Below the pieces are notes generated by a model. It saw only the letters and a program-made list of their open reading frames with translations. It searched no databases and was not told the DNA's origin. The translations under genes were made by a program, and so were the position numbers. Below, in pieces: positions 43,445 through 52,138 of a stretch of 64,000 nucleotides of DNA. The first letter of the stretch is position 1; each line of letters opens with the position of its first letter. This DNA is from CBDCWA01 sp965223255 (lineage in GTDB: Bacteria > Pseudomonadota > Alphaproteobacteria > Rhizobiales > Hyphomicrobiaceae): the NCBI GenBank assembly GCA_965223255.1, contig CBDCWA010000004.1, forward strand, positions 2,232,001-2,296,000, written 5' to 3'.

Positions 43445-45037
43445 GTGAACCACCGGGATAGGGCAGTTCTTGGCGCAGCACTGTGCATCGCGCTTATCGC
43501 TGGTGGCTGCGCCGGATCGTTGCCGGCCACAGGCCCTGCGATCAAACCAATCGCGGCGTCAACCGCTTCAAGCGCTGCGATCGCCGACGCGGTGGACCGG
43601 CCCGCCACGCGCAAGCGCTGCTTGTCTGTGCTGGAAGAAGCGACTGCGGCGATCGAAGACAATAATGTACGTGATGCGGGCACGCGCCCAATTCCGGGCT
43701 TTCCCTTTTTGCGCATTGATCGCTTCAATGCCTACTTTGCGCGGCGGTTTCGCAGCAATCCCTCAGGTCCGGCGTTTGCAACCTGGGTTGATCGCCTAAG
43801 AGCCCTGCACGCCGATGCCATAAGCGTGGAGATCGCCAACCTGTCCCCTCGGGCAGCATATGCTTTGGCCCGGCGTATCGGCGTAAAGCCCGGCCCTCGC
43901 GCGCTATTGGTCAAACGCACAAACAGCTGTGCTGACCAACTAAAGCGCGATTGGCTTGCCCGCCGCGACATGCGCGTGAAATTGGTCAAGGCCGCGCGCG
44001 TTCAAGATAACTATTCCGACATTGCACGCACGGTCGGATTGTTTCCGCTCTCGTCGGTTCCGATCAGCGAAGGTTGGGAACGCTGGAAGCGCAAGCACCT
44101 GCCAACCTTTTCCAAACCCCTTGCCGCATTGCCAACCAAAGGCCACCTTGTCACGCTTGTACCATCAAAATCGGCAATTCCACTGACACCTAGCCAAGTT
44201 CGCGCCATTGTTGCGCGCACGCGCGATAAGGCTCTTGGCGTACCTATGCCCAGCAAACGTCAGCGTGCACGATTATTTGCAACCTTCGCGCCCGTCATCG
44301 AGATTGATCAGGTTGGCCAATATGATCGCGTTGGCCAGCCGACTTGGGAGCGCAACCCCTCGATCATCAGCGTTGACGCGCGCCGCCCGGTGATATTCAC
44401 GCGCTTAAGCCATACTGTTGTATCCGGACGCGTATTACTGCAGCTGAACTATGCGCTCTGGTTTGCAGAGCGGCCGCGTAAAAGTCCGGTTGATCTGCTC
44501 GGCGGTCGCCTAGACGGTGTCGTCTGGCGCGTTACAATAGCCCCGTCCGGCCGCCCAATATTGTTCGACAGCATTCACGTCTGCGGCTGTTATCATCTCC
44601 TATTTCCAACCCGTGAATTGTCGAAGGTCATACGTGGAACCACGACGCCCCGCCTCAAGGAGAGGCCGGTAGTCCTCAACACACTAAAGCACCTGAAGCC
44701 TGGCCATCGTGTGCGCCTGCGCCTGGCGTCTGCCAGCCACTATGTCATCCATGTCTCCCAAATACCGGCGAGTGCGCAGCGCAAAAGGTCCATGCCGTAC
44801 ACCTTCGCTCCGGCACTGTCATTGCGATCTCTGCCGATTGCCAACGGGCGCAGACGCAGTTTGTTTCGCCCCGACGGTCTGGTATCCGGCACCGAACGCC
44901 TTGAACGCTTTGTGTTGTGGCCAACCGGCGTCAAGAGCCCGGGCGCAATGCGCCAATGGGGCACACGCGCAATCGCGTTTGTTGATCGCCGTCACTTCGA
45001 TGATGCCGAAATCATTCACAAGATCTTCGGCCGCTAG
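43445..45037 (+). CDS. Lipoprotein of unknown function
   Basis: I do not recognise this 530-residue protein. With the GTG start at 43445 it begins with a short basic region and a hydrophobic segment leading to the lipobox LIAGGC, so it should be a lipid-anchored protein of the cell envelope. The body has no familiar enzyme motif; it is Arg/Pro-rich with regular alternation of hydrophobic strands (for example GRVLLQLNYALWFA, DGVVWRVTIAPSGRPILFDSIHVCGCYH) and could be a beta-rich fold. A VCGCYHLLFPT motif with two close Cys and His may bind metal. It lies downstream of the multihaem cluster but is read away from it, so a link is only positional. An upstream in-frame ATG at 43364 lacks a ribosome-binding site. 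Confidence 0.6.
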   Translation: MNHRDRAVLGAALCIALIAGGCAGSLPATGPAIKPIAASTASSAAIADAVDRPATRKRCLSVLEEATAAIEDNNVRDAGTRPIPGFPFLRIDRFNAYFARRFRSNPSGPAFATWVDRLRALHADAISVEIANLSPRAAYALARRIGVKPGPRALLVKRTNSCADQLKRDWLARRDMRVKLVKAARVQDNYSDIARTVGLFPLSSVPISEGWERWKRKHLPTFSKPLAALPTKGHLVTLVPSKSAIPLTPSQVRAIVARTRDKALGVPMPSKRQRARLFATFAPVIEIDQVGQYDRVGQPTWERNPSIISVDARRPVIFTRLSHTVVSGRVLLQLNYALWFAERPRKSPVDLLGGRLDGVVWRVTIAPSGRPILFDSIHVCGCYHLLFPTRELSKVIRGTTTPRLKERPVVLNTLKHLKPGHRVRLRLASASHYVIHVSQIPASAQRKRSMPYTFAPALSLRSLPIANGRRRSLFRPDGLVSGTERLERFVLWPTGVKSPGAMRQWGTRAIAFVDRRHFDDAEIIHKIFGR

Positions 45038-45129
45038 CGACTAGCGATCACTCGGTCAGGATGTGTCCATGACTTGTCTTGCCCGCTTGTCGCGGCTAGC
45101 ATGGGCCGACCTCAATCCTTAATAGTGTG

Positions 45130-46014
45130 ATGAAAACCATGACGGCAATTAGTGCGCCTGAACTTGTCGATAAGTATATCAAAGTCGATGGACTGAACCT
45201 TCGCTATCTGGAGGCCGGCACCGGCGCACCGCTCTTGTTACTCCATGGCGCTTCGCTTGGCTCCTCCGCAGATGTATTTCGTCGCAACATTGCGGCCCTT
45301 TCGGACAAAGGATTTCGAGCCATCGCCTTTGACTATCCGGGCTTCGGGCTGACTGAATTGCCTTCAGACTTCTCTGTGCCGTACCGTCGCGGCTTCATAG
45401 CCAAATTTATCGATGCTTTGGGGCTCGAAAAGGTTGGCTTGATCGCGCATTCACAATCGGGCGGTCTAGCGATCCAGGTCGCGCTGGCAGAACCGCATCG
45501 CTATAGCGGTGTTTTTATCTTGGGTACTGGCAGCTTGTTGCCGCCGCTGCCCGAGAGTGCCACGGACATAAGCGAGGTGCCTGCCCGTCGCGATCCGTCA
45601 AAACCGCCGACCGAGCCGACCATCGATACAACCCGCCGATTACTGGAAAGCCAGCTCTATCACCATGATCTGATCACAGATGCTGAATTACAGCTGCGTT
45701 TTGAGCGCAGCATCGGCAACCCTTTTAAAGCGCACGTCGAGCGTTGGAAATTGAGCAACAAACCGTCAGGAACCAAGTCGTCGGCATCAAACGGCCCAGC
45801 GCGTCCGTTGTGGGAGCGACTGGGCGAATTGGCGATGCCACTCTTGATGATTTACGGACGCGAAGACCGGGCGGAAGCGGCGGCACGCGCGACCTATTTC
45901 AAACAGATCAGTCCCTCCATTGACGTCCGCATCGTCGACCATTGCAAACACTTGGTGCCATGGGATGCGGCAGATCAGGTTGCCGAGCTGTCCGTCGAAC
46001 TGTTCAAAGATTGA
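45130..46014 (+). CDS. Alpha/beta hydrolase (MhpC-like)
   Basis: A 294-residue alpha/beta hydrolase resembling meta-cleavage product hydrolases. LLLLHGASLGSS is the oxyanion region, the nucleophile Ser lies in IAHSQSGG, the acid in IYGREDRAE and the catalytic His in DHCKHLVPWD. The substrate is unknown; aromatic-ring cleavage products are one possibility, but no ring-cleavage gene is nearby. The start is ATG 45130 (the frame also opens with GTG three bases earlier). It stands alone between the lipoprotein and channel genes. Confidence 0.85.
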   Translation: MKTMTAISAPELVDKYIKVDGLNLRYLEAGTGAPLLLLHGASLGSSADVFRRNIAALSDKGFRAIAFDYPGFGLTELPSDFSVPYRRGFIAKFIDALGLEKVGLIAHSQSGGLAIQVALAEPHRYSGVFILGTGSLLPPLPESATDISEVPARRDPSKPPTEPTIDTTRRLLESQLYHHDLITDAELQLRFERSIGNPFKAHVERWKLSNKPSGTKSSASNGPARPLWERLGELAMPLLMIYGREDRAEAAARATYFKQISPSIDVRIVDHCKHLVPWDAADQVAELSVELFKD

Positions 46015-46198
46015 GTTTTGTCGGCCATCCAATGACAACCAATCAGTAATATTGCACCCTTCGGCGCAACTGGTTATTGTCGCGCCGCCCATGGCTCAAT
46101 CTCGGCAAGAATTGCATTTACGCAAGACCTGGGCGCCGCAAGTACCGTCGCCCATCAAGGCATTTCAAGCTCAATCAACACTTGGCTGAAGAGACTTC

Positions 46199-47293
46199 AT
46201 GATTCGCTCCATACTTTCCATCCTCACCATTTCAATTTCGGCATGTCTTATAATTATTAACTCAACGACAGCCACGCTCGCTCAGTCAGCGCAGAATTCG
46301 ACGCCCGAGTTACGTGTCATGACAATTGAGCGCAAACCCTTCGCGATGAAGCAGCCGAATGGGTTTACCGGATTTAGCATCGAACTCTGGAACGAGATTG
46401 CCAAGGAGCTGAAGCTCAAGTTTCGTTACGTCGAGGCGGCGTCATTCAGCGATATGTTGAAGCAGGTTCAGGACCGCAAGGCGGATTTGGCAATTGCCAA
46501 CATTTCGATCACGGCGAGCCGCGAAAAGAGTCTAGATTTTAGCCACCCAATATTCGACGCTGGCATAAGGGTAATGGTGCCCGCCGGGGGTGGGACGTTA
46601 AACATATTTTCGGCGTTTCTAAATTGGACGATGTTGGCATGGCTCGCCGGTGGGGCTCTTGTTGTTTTTGTCATCGGTACGCTGATGTGGTTTTTTGAGC
46701 GCAAACATCAGCCGTATTTCGATCAGCCGTACCGCAGCGGCCTTTGGCCATCTTTTTGGTATGCGTTACATGTCTTGTTGACCGGCGGATTCGAGGAGAA
46801 CAGCCCCCGAAGCGTGCCGGGTCGTGTTTTTGCAACCATCCTTGTTGTGGCCAGTCTATTTGTTGTGTCGATTTTCGTTGCACGTATCACATCAATTTTG
46901 ACAGTCCACGAACTCAGGTCCCAAATCCAAAGCCATAAGGATCTGTACGGCCGTCGCGTCGGCACCACGCAGGGGTCCACCGCATCAGCGTTTTTGAGTG
47001 AAAACTCGATCGGCCATCGCGGCTTCAAGACCATCGATGATATGTTCAAGGCCCTGGTCGCAGGGGAGCTTGATGCTGTTGTTCACGACGCGCCAATTCT
47101 CTCTTATTTTGCCGCCACCGAAGGTCGGGGCAGGGTTCGTGTCGTCGGCCCCATATTGCGTCCAGAGAAATTCGGGATTGCGCTGGCACCGGGCAGCCAG
47201 CTGGTCGAGCCGATCAACCGCGCCCTTCTGCAAATCAGCGAAGAGGGCAGATACCGGCGCCTTTTGAGGAAGTGGTTCGCCGACGGGTCTTAG
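46199..47293 (+). CDS. Prokaryotic ionotropic glutamate receptor-like ligand-gated channel
   Basis: A 364-residue receptor-channel with the iGluR layout: signal peptide (1-30), S1 half of the periplasmic ligand-binding domain (36-130), transmembrane helix 1 (about 143-166), pore loop (about 180-203), transmembrane helix 2 (about 210-235) and S2 half (240-360). The ligand-carboxylate Arg is R108 (ITASREKSLDFS) and the acidic residue that binds the amino group is probably D287 (VVHDAPI). The pore loop reads LLTGGFEENSP at 193-203 where the potassium-selective GluR0 family has TVGYG; thus ion selectivity is uncertain. Bacterial relatives bind amino acids. Immediate neighbours give no clue to the ligand. 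Confidence 0.88.
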   Translation: MIRSILSILTISISACLIIINSTTATLAQSAQNSTPELRVMTIERKPFAMKQPNGFTGFSIELWNEIAKELKLKFRYVEAASFSDMLKQVQDRKADLAIANISITASREKSLDFSHPIFDAGIRVMVPAGGGTLNIFSAFLNWTMLAWLAGGALVVFVIGTLMWFFERKHQPYFDQPYRSGLWPSFWYALHVLLTGGFEENSPRSVPGRVFATILVVASLFVVSIFVARITSILTVHELRSQIQSHKDLYGRRVGTTQGSTASAFLSENSIGHRGFKTIDDMFKALVAGELDAVVHDAPILSYFAATEGRGRVRVVGPILRPEKFGIALAPGSQLVEPINRALLQISEEGRYRRLLRKWFADGS

Positions 47294-47433
47294 CGCACAC
47301 GGATGTGAGCCTTCAAGCCGCGGCTGCATCAATTTTAGCAGACAGGGTCAGGCGGTTATCAAATCAGGATGCCTGCCAGTGGCGGCTTTTTTCGCTACGC
47401 TACGATAGGCCCTAGCGCTTTGCGGACCAAAAA

Positions 47434-47455
47434 TGTCAACATTATTATGTTGACA
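47434..47455. promoter_or_regulatory. Perfect palindromic operator upstream of the GntR gene
   Basis: TGTCAACAT (47434-47442) and ATGTTGACA (47447-47455) are perfect inverted copies around TATT. The site lies 51-73 bases upstream of the most likely GntR start (TTG 47507), a good position for autorepression by a FadR-type dimer. No second copy was noticed elsewhere in the window. Confidence 0.6.
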
Positions 47456-47506
47456 CCAGGCATACGCAAAGACACTCTTGGCCTTCAACCTTGGGAGGAT
47501 GACGCG

Positions 47507-48280
47507 TTGCCCCGGGACGCATCACTGCAAAACGGCGCGATCAATTCCGAGATCCGCGCAATTAGAACGGACACGTTGGCGTCTCTCGTTCAACGCCACA
47601 TGCAGCATGCAATTCTCAATGGCGAATTGCGCCCTGGCGACAAAGTCAATGAGGTGGGGATTGCGCGGGAGTTAGAGGTGAGCCGCGGGCCGGTACGCGA
47701 AGCGTGCGGGTTTCTGGTGGCATCCGGCCTACTCGTCGCCAAGGCCCAGCGCGGTGTTTTCGTCAAGCGCGTCACGTTCGCGGAGGCCGAAGCGCTATAC
47801 GAGGTACGCATTGCTCTTTATGTGTTGGCCGGCAGCTTGCTGGCAGAACGGATTTCGAACCAGGAAATTTCCGCGTTGGGCGCGATCGTCAGAACGATGG
47901 AAAAAGCCCTGAAGCGCCGGGATCTCGCGTCTTATTATCCACTCTCGGAAGAGTTTCACAGAAGTCTTTTGTCGGCGGCCGGCAATGCCAAGCTCACTGA
48001 ATTGTTTTTCGATTGCTGGCATCAAATGCGGCTTTTTCGACTTGGCGAACAACCAGCGGGCGAAACATTTCCTGATCAAGCCACGGATTTATTCGCCGAC
48101 TCCTTAGAGGGCCGGAAGCAAACGGTGACGGCCGTCAGAACGCGTAATGCCAAGCGTATAAAGACCGCGATGCGCAATCTTGCCCAAGACTCTTGGCGTC
48201 GCACTCAAGCGATATACATGCGCAATGTTGAAGGGTCCGGGCAGTCATTTAGTCACAAAACTCTGCAAATAAGGCAGTAA
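47507..48280 (+). CDS. GntR-family regulator (FadR/FCD type)
   Basis: A 257-residue regulator with an N-terminal winged helix (LASLVQRHMQHAILNGELRPGD, and ELEVSRGPVREACGFLVASG as recognition helix region) and a C-terminal all-helical FCD ligand domain with the metal/ligand His in EEFHRSLLSAAGN. The start is set at TTG 47507 because GGGAGGA ends six bases upstream, and the in-frame ATG at 47447 lies inside the palindrome at 47434-47455. FCD regulators respond to small carboxylates; here the downstream gene is a ComA-like protein 12 bases away, which it probably controls. Confidence 0.88.
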   Translation: MPRDASLQNGAINSEIRAIRTDTLASLVQRHMQHAILNGELRPGDKVNEVGIARELEVSRGPVREACGFLVASGLLVAKAQRGVFVKRVTFAEAEALYEVRIALYVLAGSLLAERISNQEISALGAIVRTMEKALKRRDLASYYPLSEEFHRSLLSAAGNAKLTELFFDCWHQMRLFRLGEQPAGETFPDQATDLFADSLEGRKQTVTAVRTRNAKRIKTAMRNLAQDSWRRTQAIYMRNVEGSGQSFSHKTLQIRQ

Positions 48281-48292
48281 ACAGCGATCGCC

Positions 48293-49081
48293 ATGGCAAA
48301 GTATACCTTCGATTTTCTGGATCTACCGCAACGCGCAGCGAAGCCCCGCAGCAGTGGTCTCAGCATGGTTCATGATCCTGGCTTGAACCCCAGACACTTC
48401 GAGATGCTCATCGAGCCGATTGAGCCATTCCTAGATTATATGAAATTCCGCAGCCTCAATCCGAGGCTTTATCCCGAGCGGATGTTCCTCGACAAGATCG
48501 CCATTTGCCAGAAAAACAACATCAAGATCATTCTGGGTGGCAACGTCGGCGAGATGGCGTGGTTTCAAGGCAAGTGGGAACAGCTTTGCGACTACGCAAA
48601 AGAAAAGGGTTGGGACACGTTCGAGATTTCGGCCACCTATGCGCCGCTCACCGAAGATGAAAAGTCTCGAATGATAAAGCACTGCCGGTCATTGGAACTC
48701 GATGTCATCTATGAGTGGGGTCTGAAACATCCGACCGAGCCATTGGATCCGGATAAAGCAGCGCGTGATATTGAAGGCGTTCTCGCCCAGGGCGTGCGCC
48801 TCGTAATTGTCGAAGAGGGCGAAATCGATCTCCTGATTGGACTTGATGGCGGCGGAGCTCATGCCGGTCGACTGGAGGCGTTGTTTAAGAAAGTCGGCAT
48901 GGAAAATATCATGGTCGAGGCGACGCGCATGACACAGCTCGCCTGGCTGATCAAAACGTTCGGTCCGGAACTTTGCATCGGAAACCTATCGTTTGAACAA
49001 CTGACCGATATCGAACCATTGAGGAACGGTATCGGTCGGCTTGTAGGGTTCCCGGCTTACGATCCGTACATGAAGACTTAA
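48293..49081 (+). CDS. ComA-like (phosphosulfolactate synthase family) protein
   Basis: A 262-residue TIM-barrel protein of the ComA family. In archaea and some bacteria ComA adds sulfite to phosphoenolpyruvate to give phosphosulfolactate (coenzyme M or sulfolactate route). Seen here are LSMVHDPGLNPRHFEMLIEP, IKIILGGNVGEMAWFQGKW and DTFEISATYAPLTEDEKSRMI, which follow the family pattern, with Lys and acidic residues kept. Many bacterial relatives have other or unknown functions, so the reaction is unproven. It lies 12 bases after the GntR gene and 35 bases before a TctC-type binding protein, which fits a small-acid uptake and conversion unit. Confidence 0.72.
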   Translation: MAKYTFDFLDLPQRAAKPRSSGLSMVHDPGLNPRHFEMLIEPIEPFLDYMKFRSLNPRLYPERMFLDKIAICQKNNIKIILGGNVGEMAWFQGKWEQLCDYAKEKGWDTFEISATYAPLTEDEKSRMIKHCRSLELDVIYEWGLKHPTEPLDPDKAARDIEGVLAQGVRLVIVEEGEIDLLIGLDGGGAHAGRLEALFKKVGMENIMVEATRMTQLAWLIKTFGPELCIGNLSFEQLTDIEPLRNGIGRLVGFPAYDPYMKT

Positions 49082-49116
49082 AGGACAGTCGTTTAACAGA
49101 GCCTAGGGAGGACAAC

Positions 49117-50220
49117 ATGACCGAAAAAGCGCGACTGACACTGCACACAACCTTTGCAGCAACCTGCATAGCAGCGGTTGCAATTCTGGCCCCGCCGGCC
49201 CAGGCAGAGGTCAATTTCAAAGGCAAGAAGGTCAGCCTCCTCGTGCCCGTTAAGGAAGGCGGCGGGCTCGATCGGTATGCGCGCTTATTCGCGCCCTACC
49301 TCGCCAAGTACCTGCCAGGCAAACCGACTGTTCTAGTCTTCAATAGGCCGGGCGGCGGCACGATCAAGGGCTCAAATTGGTTTGAACGTCGTGCAAAGCC
49401 GGATGGTTTGACGGTACTCGGCGCAACAACCTCTGTTCACACGTCATTTGTGTTTGGCGGCAAGAAAGTCAAATACGACGAGCTTGGCTGGCGCTCGGTT
49501 ATCATGTCGCCACTTGGCACCGTGTTTTATGCCCGAACCGACACAGGCGTAACAGGCAAAGACCCGGTCGCAGATGTGAAGACGTTGCGTGCCGGCAAAT
49601 GGATTACATCCGGCAAAACACCAAATTCCGCAGAACTTCGCATGTTCCTGGCGCTCGAATTGTTGGGGATCAAGAACATCAAACCGGTGTTTGGTGTCTC
49701 GACCGGAAAACGGCGCAAAGCCGTGTTCCGCGGCGAGTTTCATATCAGCATCGACTCCGCCGGTGCCTACCTGAAAAAGACAGCACCCTTTGCCAAAAAA
49801 GGCATCGTCGTCCCCTTCATGACTTTGGGGTTTGCAAAGCCCGATGGCACGATTGTGCGTGACCCCCAGTTCCCCAAACTCGCGACATTGCCGGAGATCT
49901 ATAAGGCACTGAATGGCAAAGCGCCGTCAGGTGAAGCGTGGACGATGATGAAGCACCTCTTCAATATGGGCGTGATGGCCTCGAAAGGTCTGATGTTGCC
50001 AAAAGCGACGCCCGACCACATTCTTGCCACATGGGTCGCCGCCGCCAAAAAGGTTGTCAAAGATCCTGAACTTCTCAAAAAAGCCAAGCGTGAATTGGCT
50101 TATCCGCAATCGTTTGGTGCTGAGGCCGACAAGATCAAAGCCAATGCTGTCGATGTTTCGCCCAAAGCAAAGGCATGGATGAAGAATTGGGTCCAAAACG
50201 TCTTGATGAAAAAGTCGTAG
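49117..50220 (+). CDS. Periplasmic TctC-type substrate-binding protein
   Basis: A 367-residue solute-binding protein of the tripartite tricarboxylate (Bug/TctC) family. A signal peptide ends near PPAQAEVNF (residues 25-33). The domain starts with VSLLVPVKEGGGLDRYARLFAPYLAKYLPG, a family-typical beginning for a carboxylate-binding fold, and PTVLVFNRPGGGTIKGSNW. The membrane partners TctA and TctB are not in the window. A GGGAGGACAAC site precedes the ATG. It is read in the same direction as the GntR and ComA-like genes, suggesting shared control, though an unlinked 'orphan' Bug protein is common in proteobacteria. Confidence 0.8.
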   Translation: MTEKARLTLHTTFAATCIAAVAILAPPAQAEVNFKGKKVSLLVPVKEGGGLDRYARLFAPYLAKYLPGKPTVLVFNRPGGGTIKGSNWFERRAKPDGLTVLGATTSVHTSFVFGGKKVKYDELGWRSVIMSPLGTVFYARTDTGVTGKDPVADVKTLRAGKWITSGKTPNSAELRMFLALELLGIKNIKPVFGVSTGKRRKAVFRGEFHISIDSAGAYLKKTAPFAKKGIVVPFMTLGFAKPDGTIVRDPQFPKLATLPEIYKALNGKAPSGEAWTMMKHLFNMGVMASKGLMLPKATPDHILATWVAAAKKVVKDPELLKKAKRELAYPQSFGAEADKIKANAVDVSPKAKAWMKNWVQNVLMKKS

Positions 50221-50540
50221 ACGAAGCCTTGTGCGGTCTTCGACAGGTTATAGCCAGCCTGCCGGCGGCCGCAGCACCCTAATGGGTGTCGCACGACGGT
50301 GCTGCCTTCGGCGGTCCATTCAGGTAGCAGTCCATCGGACCAGACCTATGGTTCGCCCGCTCCCGATTCGGCTTGATCGAAAAGAGGTTTTGGAACGGGT
50401 TAGGTCTCGCGGGAGACCACACCGTCGCGGCCGGCCATCCACGTTTGTCATGAACCACCCTGCTCGCGTTCTATTGTCTGCACGATCATTGGCACATCTT
50501 CTAATCGACAGTAAGATAGGCTCAATCGAGGAGAACCGTC
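50221..50540 (+). other. Intergenic region with hairpins after the TctC-type gene
   Basis: 320 bases without a credible gene. GCAGCACC (50271-50278) and GGTGCTGC (50298-50305) form an eight-bp stem enclosing the smaller hairpin CACCC/GGGTG (50275-50288); GGTCTC/GAGACC forms another at 50403-50418. None is followed by a T-run. The first may stop transcription or protect RNA ends. A GAGGAG site near 50529 serves the next gene. Confidence 0.45.
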
Positions 50541-51413
50541 ATGTCAAAATTCATCATCGAGCCGCACTTTCGGCTTCACGAATGGGTCGCCGAGGAAAAA
50601 GACTACTTTCGTGCCGAGGGTCTTGACTATGAATTTCAAGAATTGGTGCAAAAGACCGATGGTCAGATTCACGCCACACCAGATCGCGTTGGAGCGTTTC
50701 AGTCGATCGAGGCCGGAAGACAATCAAATTTGAGCTGTGCCTGCCATTGGACTGTGGCGGCCGCCGCCTCAAAAAATCTCTCAAAGCTCTATGCAGGCGC
50801 CTATTCTGTTTCACCTTCCGGTGTCTTTGTGCCTGCCGACTCTCCAGTCAAGTCGCCCGAAGATCTGGCAGGCATACCAATTTCCGTAGGCTATCAGTCA
50901 GGCTCGCACTATTCCACGATCCAGGCGCTCGAACAGTATTTGTCATTAGACCAGATCAATCTGAATTTCGGCGATGGCCTGCTGTTCGCCCGAATGGATA
51001 AATTGCTGGAGGGGCAATCTCCCGCCTGCGCTTTGTTCTCCGGACCTTATTACTTTGCTGAGCAACTGGGCTTCCGCAAAGTTATCGATTCCACCTTCAT
51101 GATGGCGACGTCGTTAACCGGCGACTATGATCCCGAAGACGTTGAAAAGTTTATGCGCGCGCTAAAGCGGGCACAGCATGACATCGATCTCAGACCGGAA
51201 AAATATACCCACTATTATGCCAAGGAGTTTCCGGTCCGCTATCATGCGCGCATGGACACCCGTCGCTGGGGACCTGGTGAGCGCATTGTTTTTGAGCCCT
51301 ATTCAAAGGAGATCTACGAAGAGACATTCAAGTGGATTGATGAGCGTGGCATTTTTGAAGGTGGTCTCGATGCCAATACATATGAAATGGCTATCCAGGC
51401 GCCGACAAATTGA
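50541..51413 (+). CDS. NMT1/SsuA-like binding protein without signal peptide
   Basis: A 290-residue protein with the bilobal NMT1/THI5-like fold seen in binding proteins of nitrate, sulfonate and taurine ABC transporters. Typical segments are RLHEWVAEEKDYFRAEGLDYEF (HxxxxxxKGYF-like) and VKSPEDLAGIPISVGYQSGSHY. It starts directly at MSKFIIEPHFRLHE with no signal peptide or lipobox, so it should stay in the cytoplasm; the family includes cytoplasmic enzymes such as THI5. No ABC permease or ATPase lies nearby. It could be a small-molecule sensor or enzyme rather than a transport component. A strong GAGGAG site precedes ATG 50541. Confidence 0.72.
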   Translation: MSKFIIEPHFRLHEWVAEEKDYFRAEGLDYEFQELVQKTDGQIHATPDRVGAFQSIEAGRQSNLSCACHWTVAAAASKNLSKLYAGAYSVSPSGVFVPADSPVKSPEDLAGIPISVGYQSGSHYSTIQALEQYLSLDQINLNFGDGLLFARMDKLLEGQSPACALFSGPYYFAEQLGFRKVIDSTFMMATSLTGDYDPEDVEKFMRALKRAQHDIDLRPEKYTHYYAKEFPVRYHARMDTRRWGPGERIVFEPYSKEIYEETFKWIDERGIFEGGLDANTYEMAIQAPTN

Positions 51414-51454
51414 GATCACGAGCCTTTAGGTCGGTGACATTGGCACTCGGGATG

Positions 51455-52087
51455 TCAGGCCTCTGGAAAGTGCTTTTGCCAGGCCGGCCAACCCGCAATC
51501 AGTTCTGCCTGTACCTGATAACCAGACCCATTGGGATGCAAGCCGTCAACGGCCTTCAATGCGTCGATATAGGCGGCGCTACCTGACAATTCGGCGTAGA
51601 CTGAGAGATAGTCAACCGTCATCGATTGAGCGAGCCGGTCGTATGCATTGTCGGCTGCAGCAATGGCTGCATTTTTGAAATGCAAATTTGTGTTCATAGC
51701 TGCGGCATAAAACGGCATTTTCTCTTCAACGACCGGCGCCGGTCCGATGGCCAAAACTGCCGCAATCTTGTTCAGACCTTTGAGTATCTCCTCGAGCGTC
51801 GACGTCGCTTCATCCTGCGAAACGCGTCGCTCACCAGAATCCAGAAACGCCAGATCGTTGACGCCGCAGCAGACAACGATCAGCCCGGCGCCTGGATCGG
51901 GAATTCGTGCGCGACACTCAATTTCAGCACGTTGTTGAATTTGCCCCAGCGTCTGTCCACGAATGCCGAGATTATATGAGACCGCGCGATTACGAATCTT
52001 GTCCGCCAGACGGCCAGCCCATCCAACGTTTCGCTCGTCGCCGACGCCTTCAACGGTCGATGCGCCAATAAAACAAACCCGCTTCAT
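51455..52087 (-). CDS. SGNH-family hydrolase (GDSL-like esterase/lipase)
   Basis: A 210-residue SGNH hydrolase with no signal peptide. Block I is CFIGASTVEG (Ser nucleophile in GAST), block III VVCCGVNDLAF (GxND), and block V DGLHPNGSGYQ (Asp and His). The fold hydrolyses esters; the substrate is unknown. Start ATG 52087 is used; an ATG 15 bases upstream (52102) is also open. It is followed by the TauD-like gene upstream on the same strand (52 bases), but coupling is weak. Confidence 0.82.
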   Translation of the reverse strand: MKRVCFIGASTVEGVGDERNVGWAGRLADKIRNRAVSYNLGIRGQTLGQIQQRAEIECRARIPDPGAGLIVVCCGVNDLAFLDSGERRVSQDEATSTLEEILKGLNKIAAVLAIGPAPVVEEKMPFYAAAMNTNLHFKNAAIAAADNAYDRLAQSMTVDYLSVYAELSGSAAYIDALKAVDGLHPNGSGYQVQAELIAGWPAWQKHFPEA

Positions 52088-52138
52088 GTGCTGTGCTCTC
52101 ATCCAGTCGCAATAGATTTTGGGCAGCCCCTCGAGCAG

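Noticed and set aside
44575..44600. CGCYH sequence as a possible haem c site
   Set aside because: The spacing is C-x-C-x-H, not the CxxCH needed for covalent haem attachment; treated as a possible metal site only.
50231..50626. 131-residue + frame covering the gap after the TctC-type gene and the start of the NMT1-like gene
   Set aside because: Its composition (Arg-rich, no family) and overlap with the real gene start show it is an artefact.
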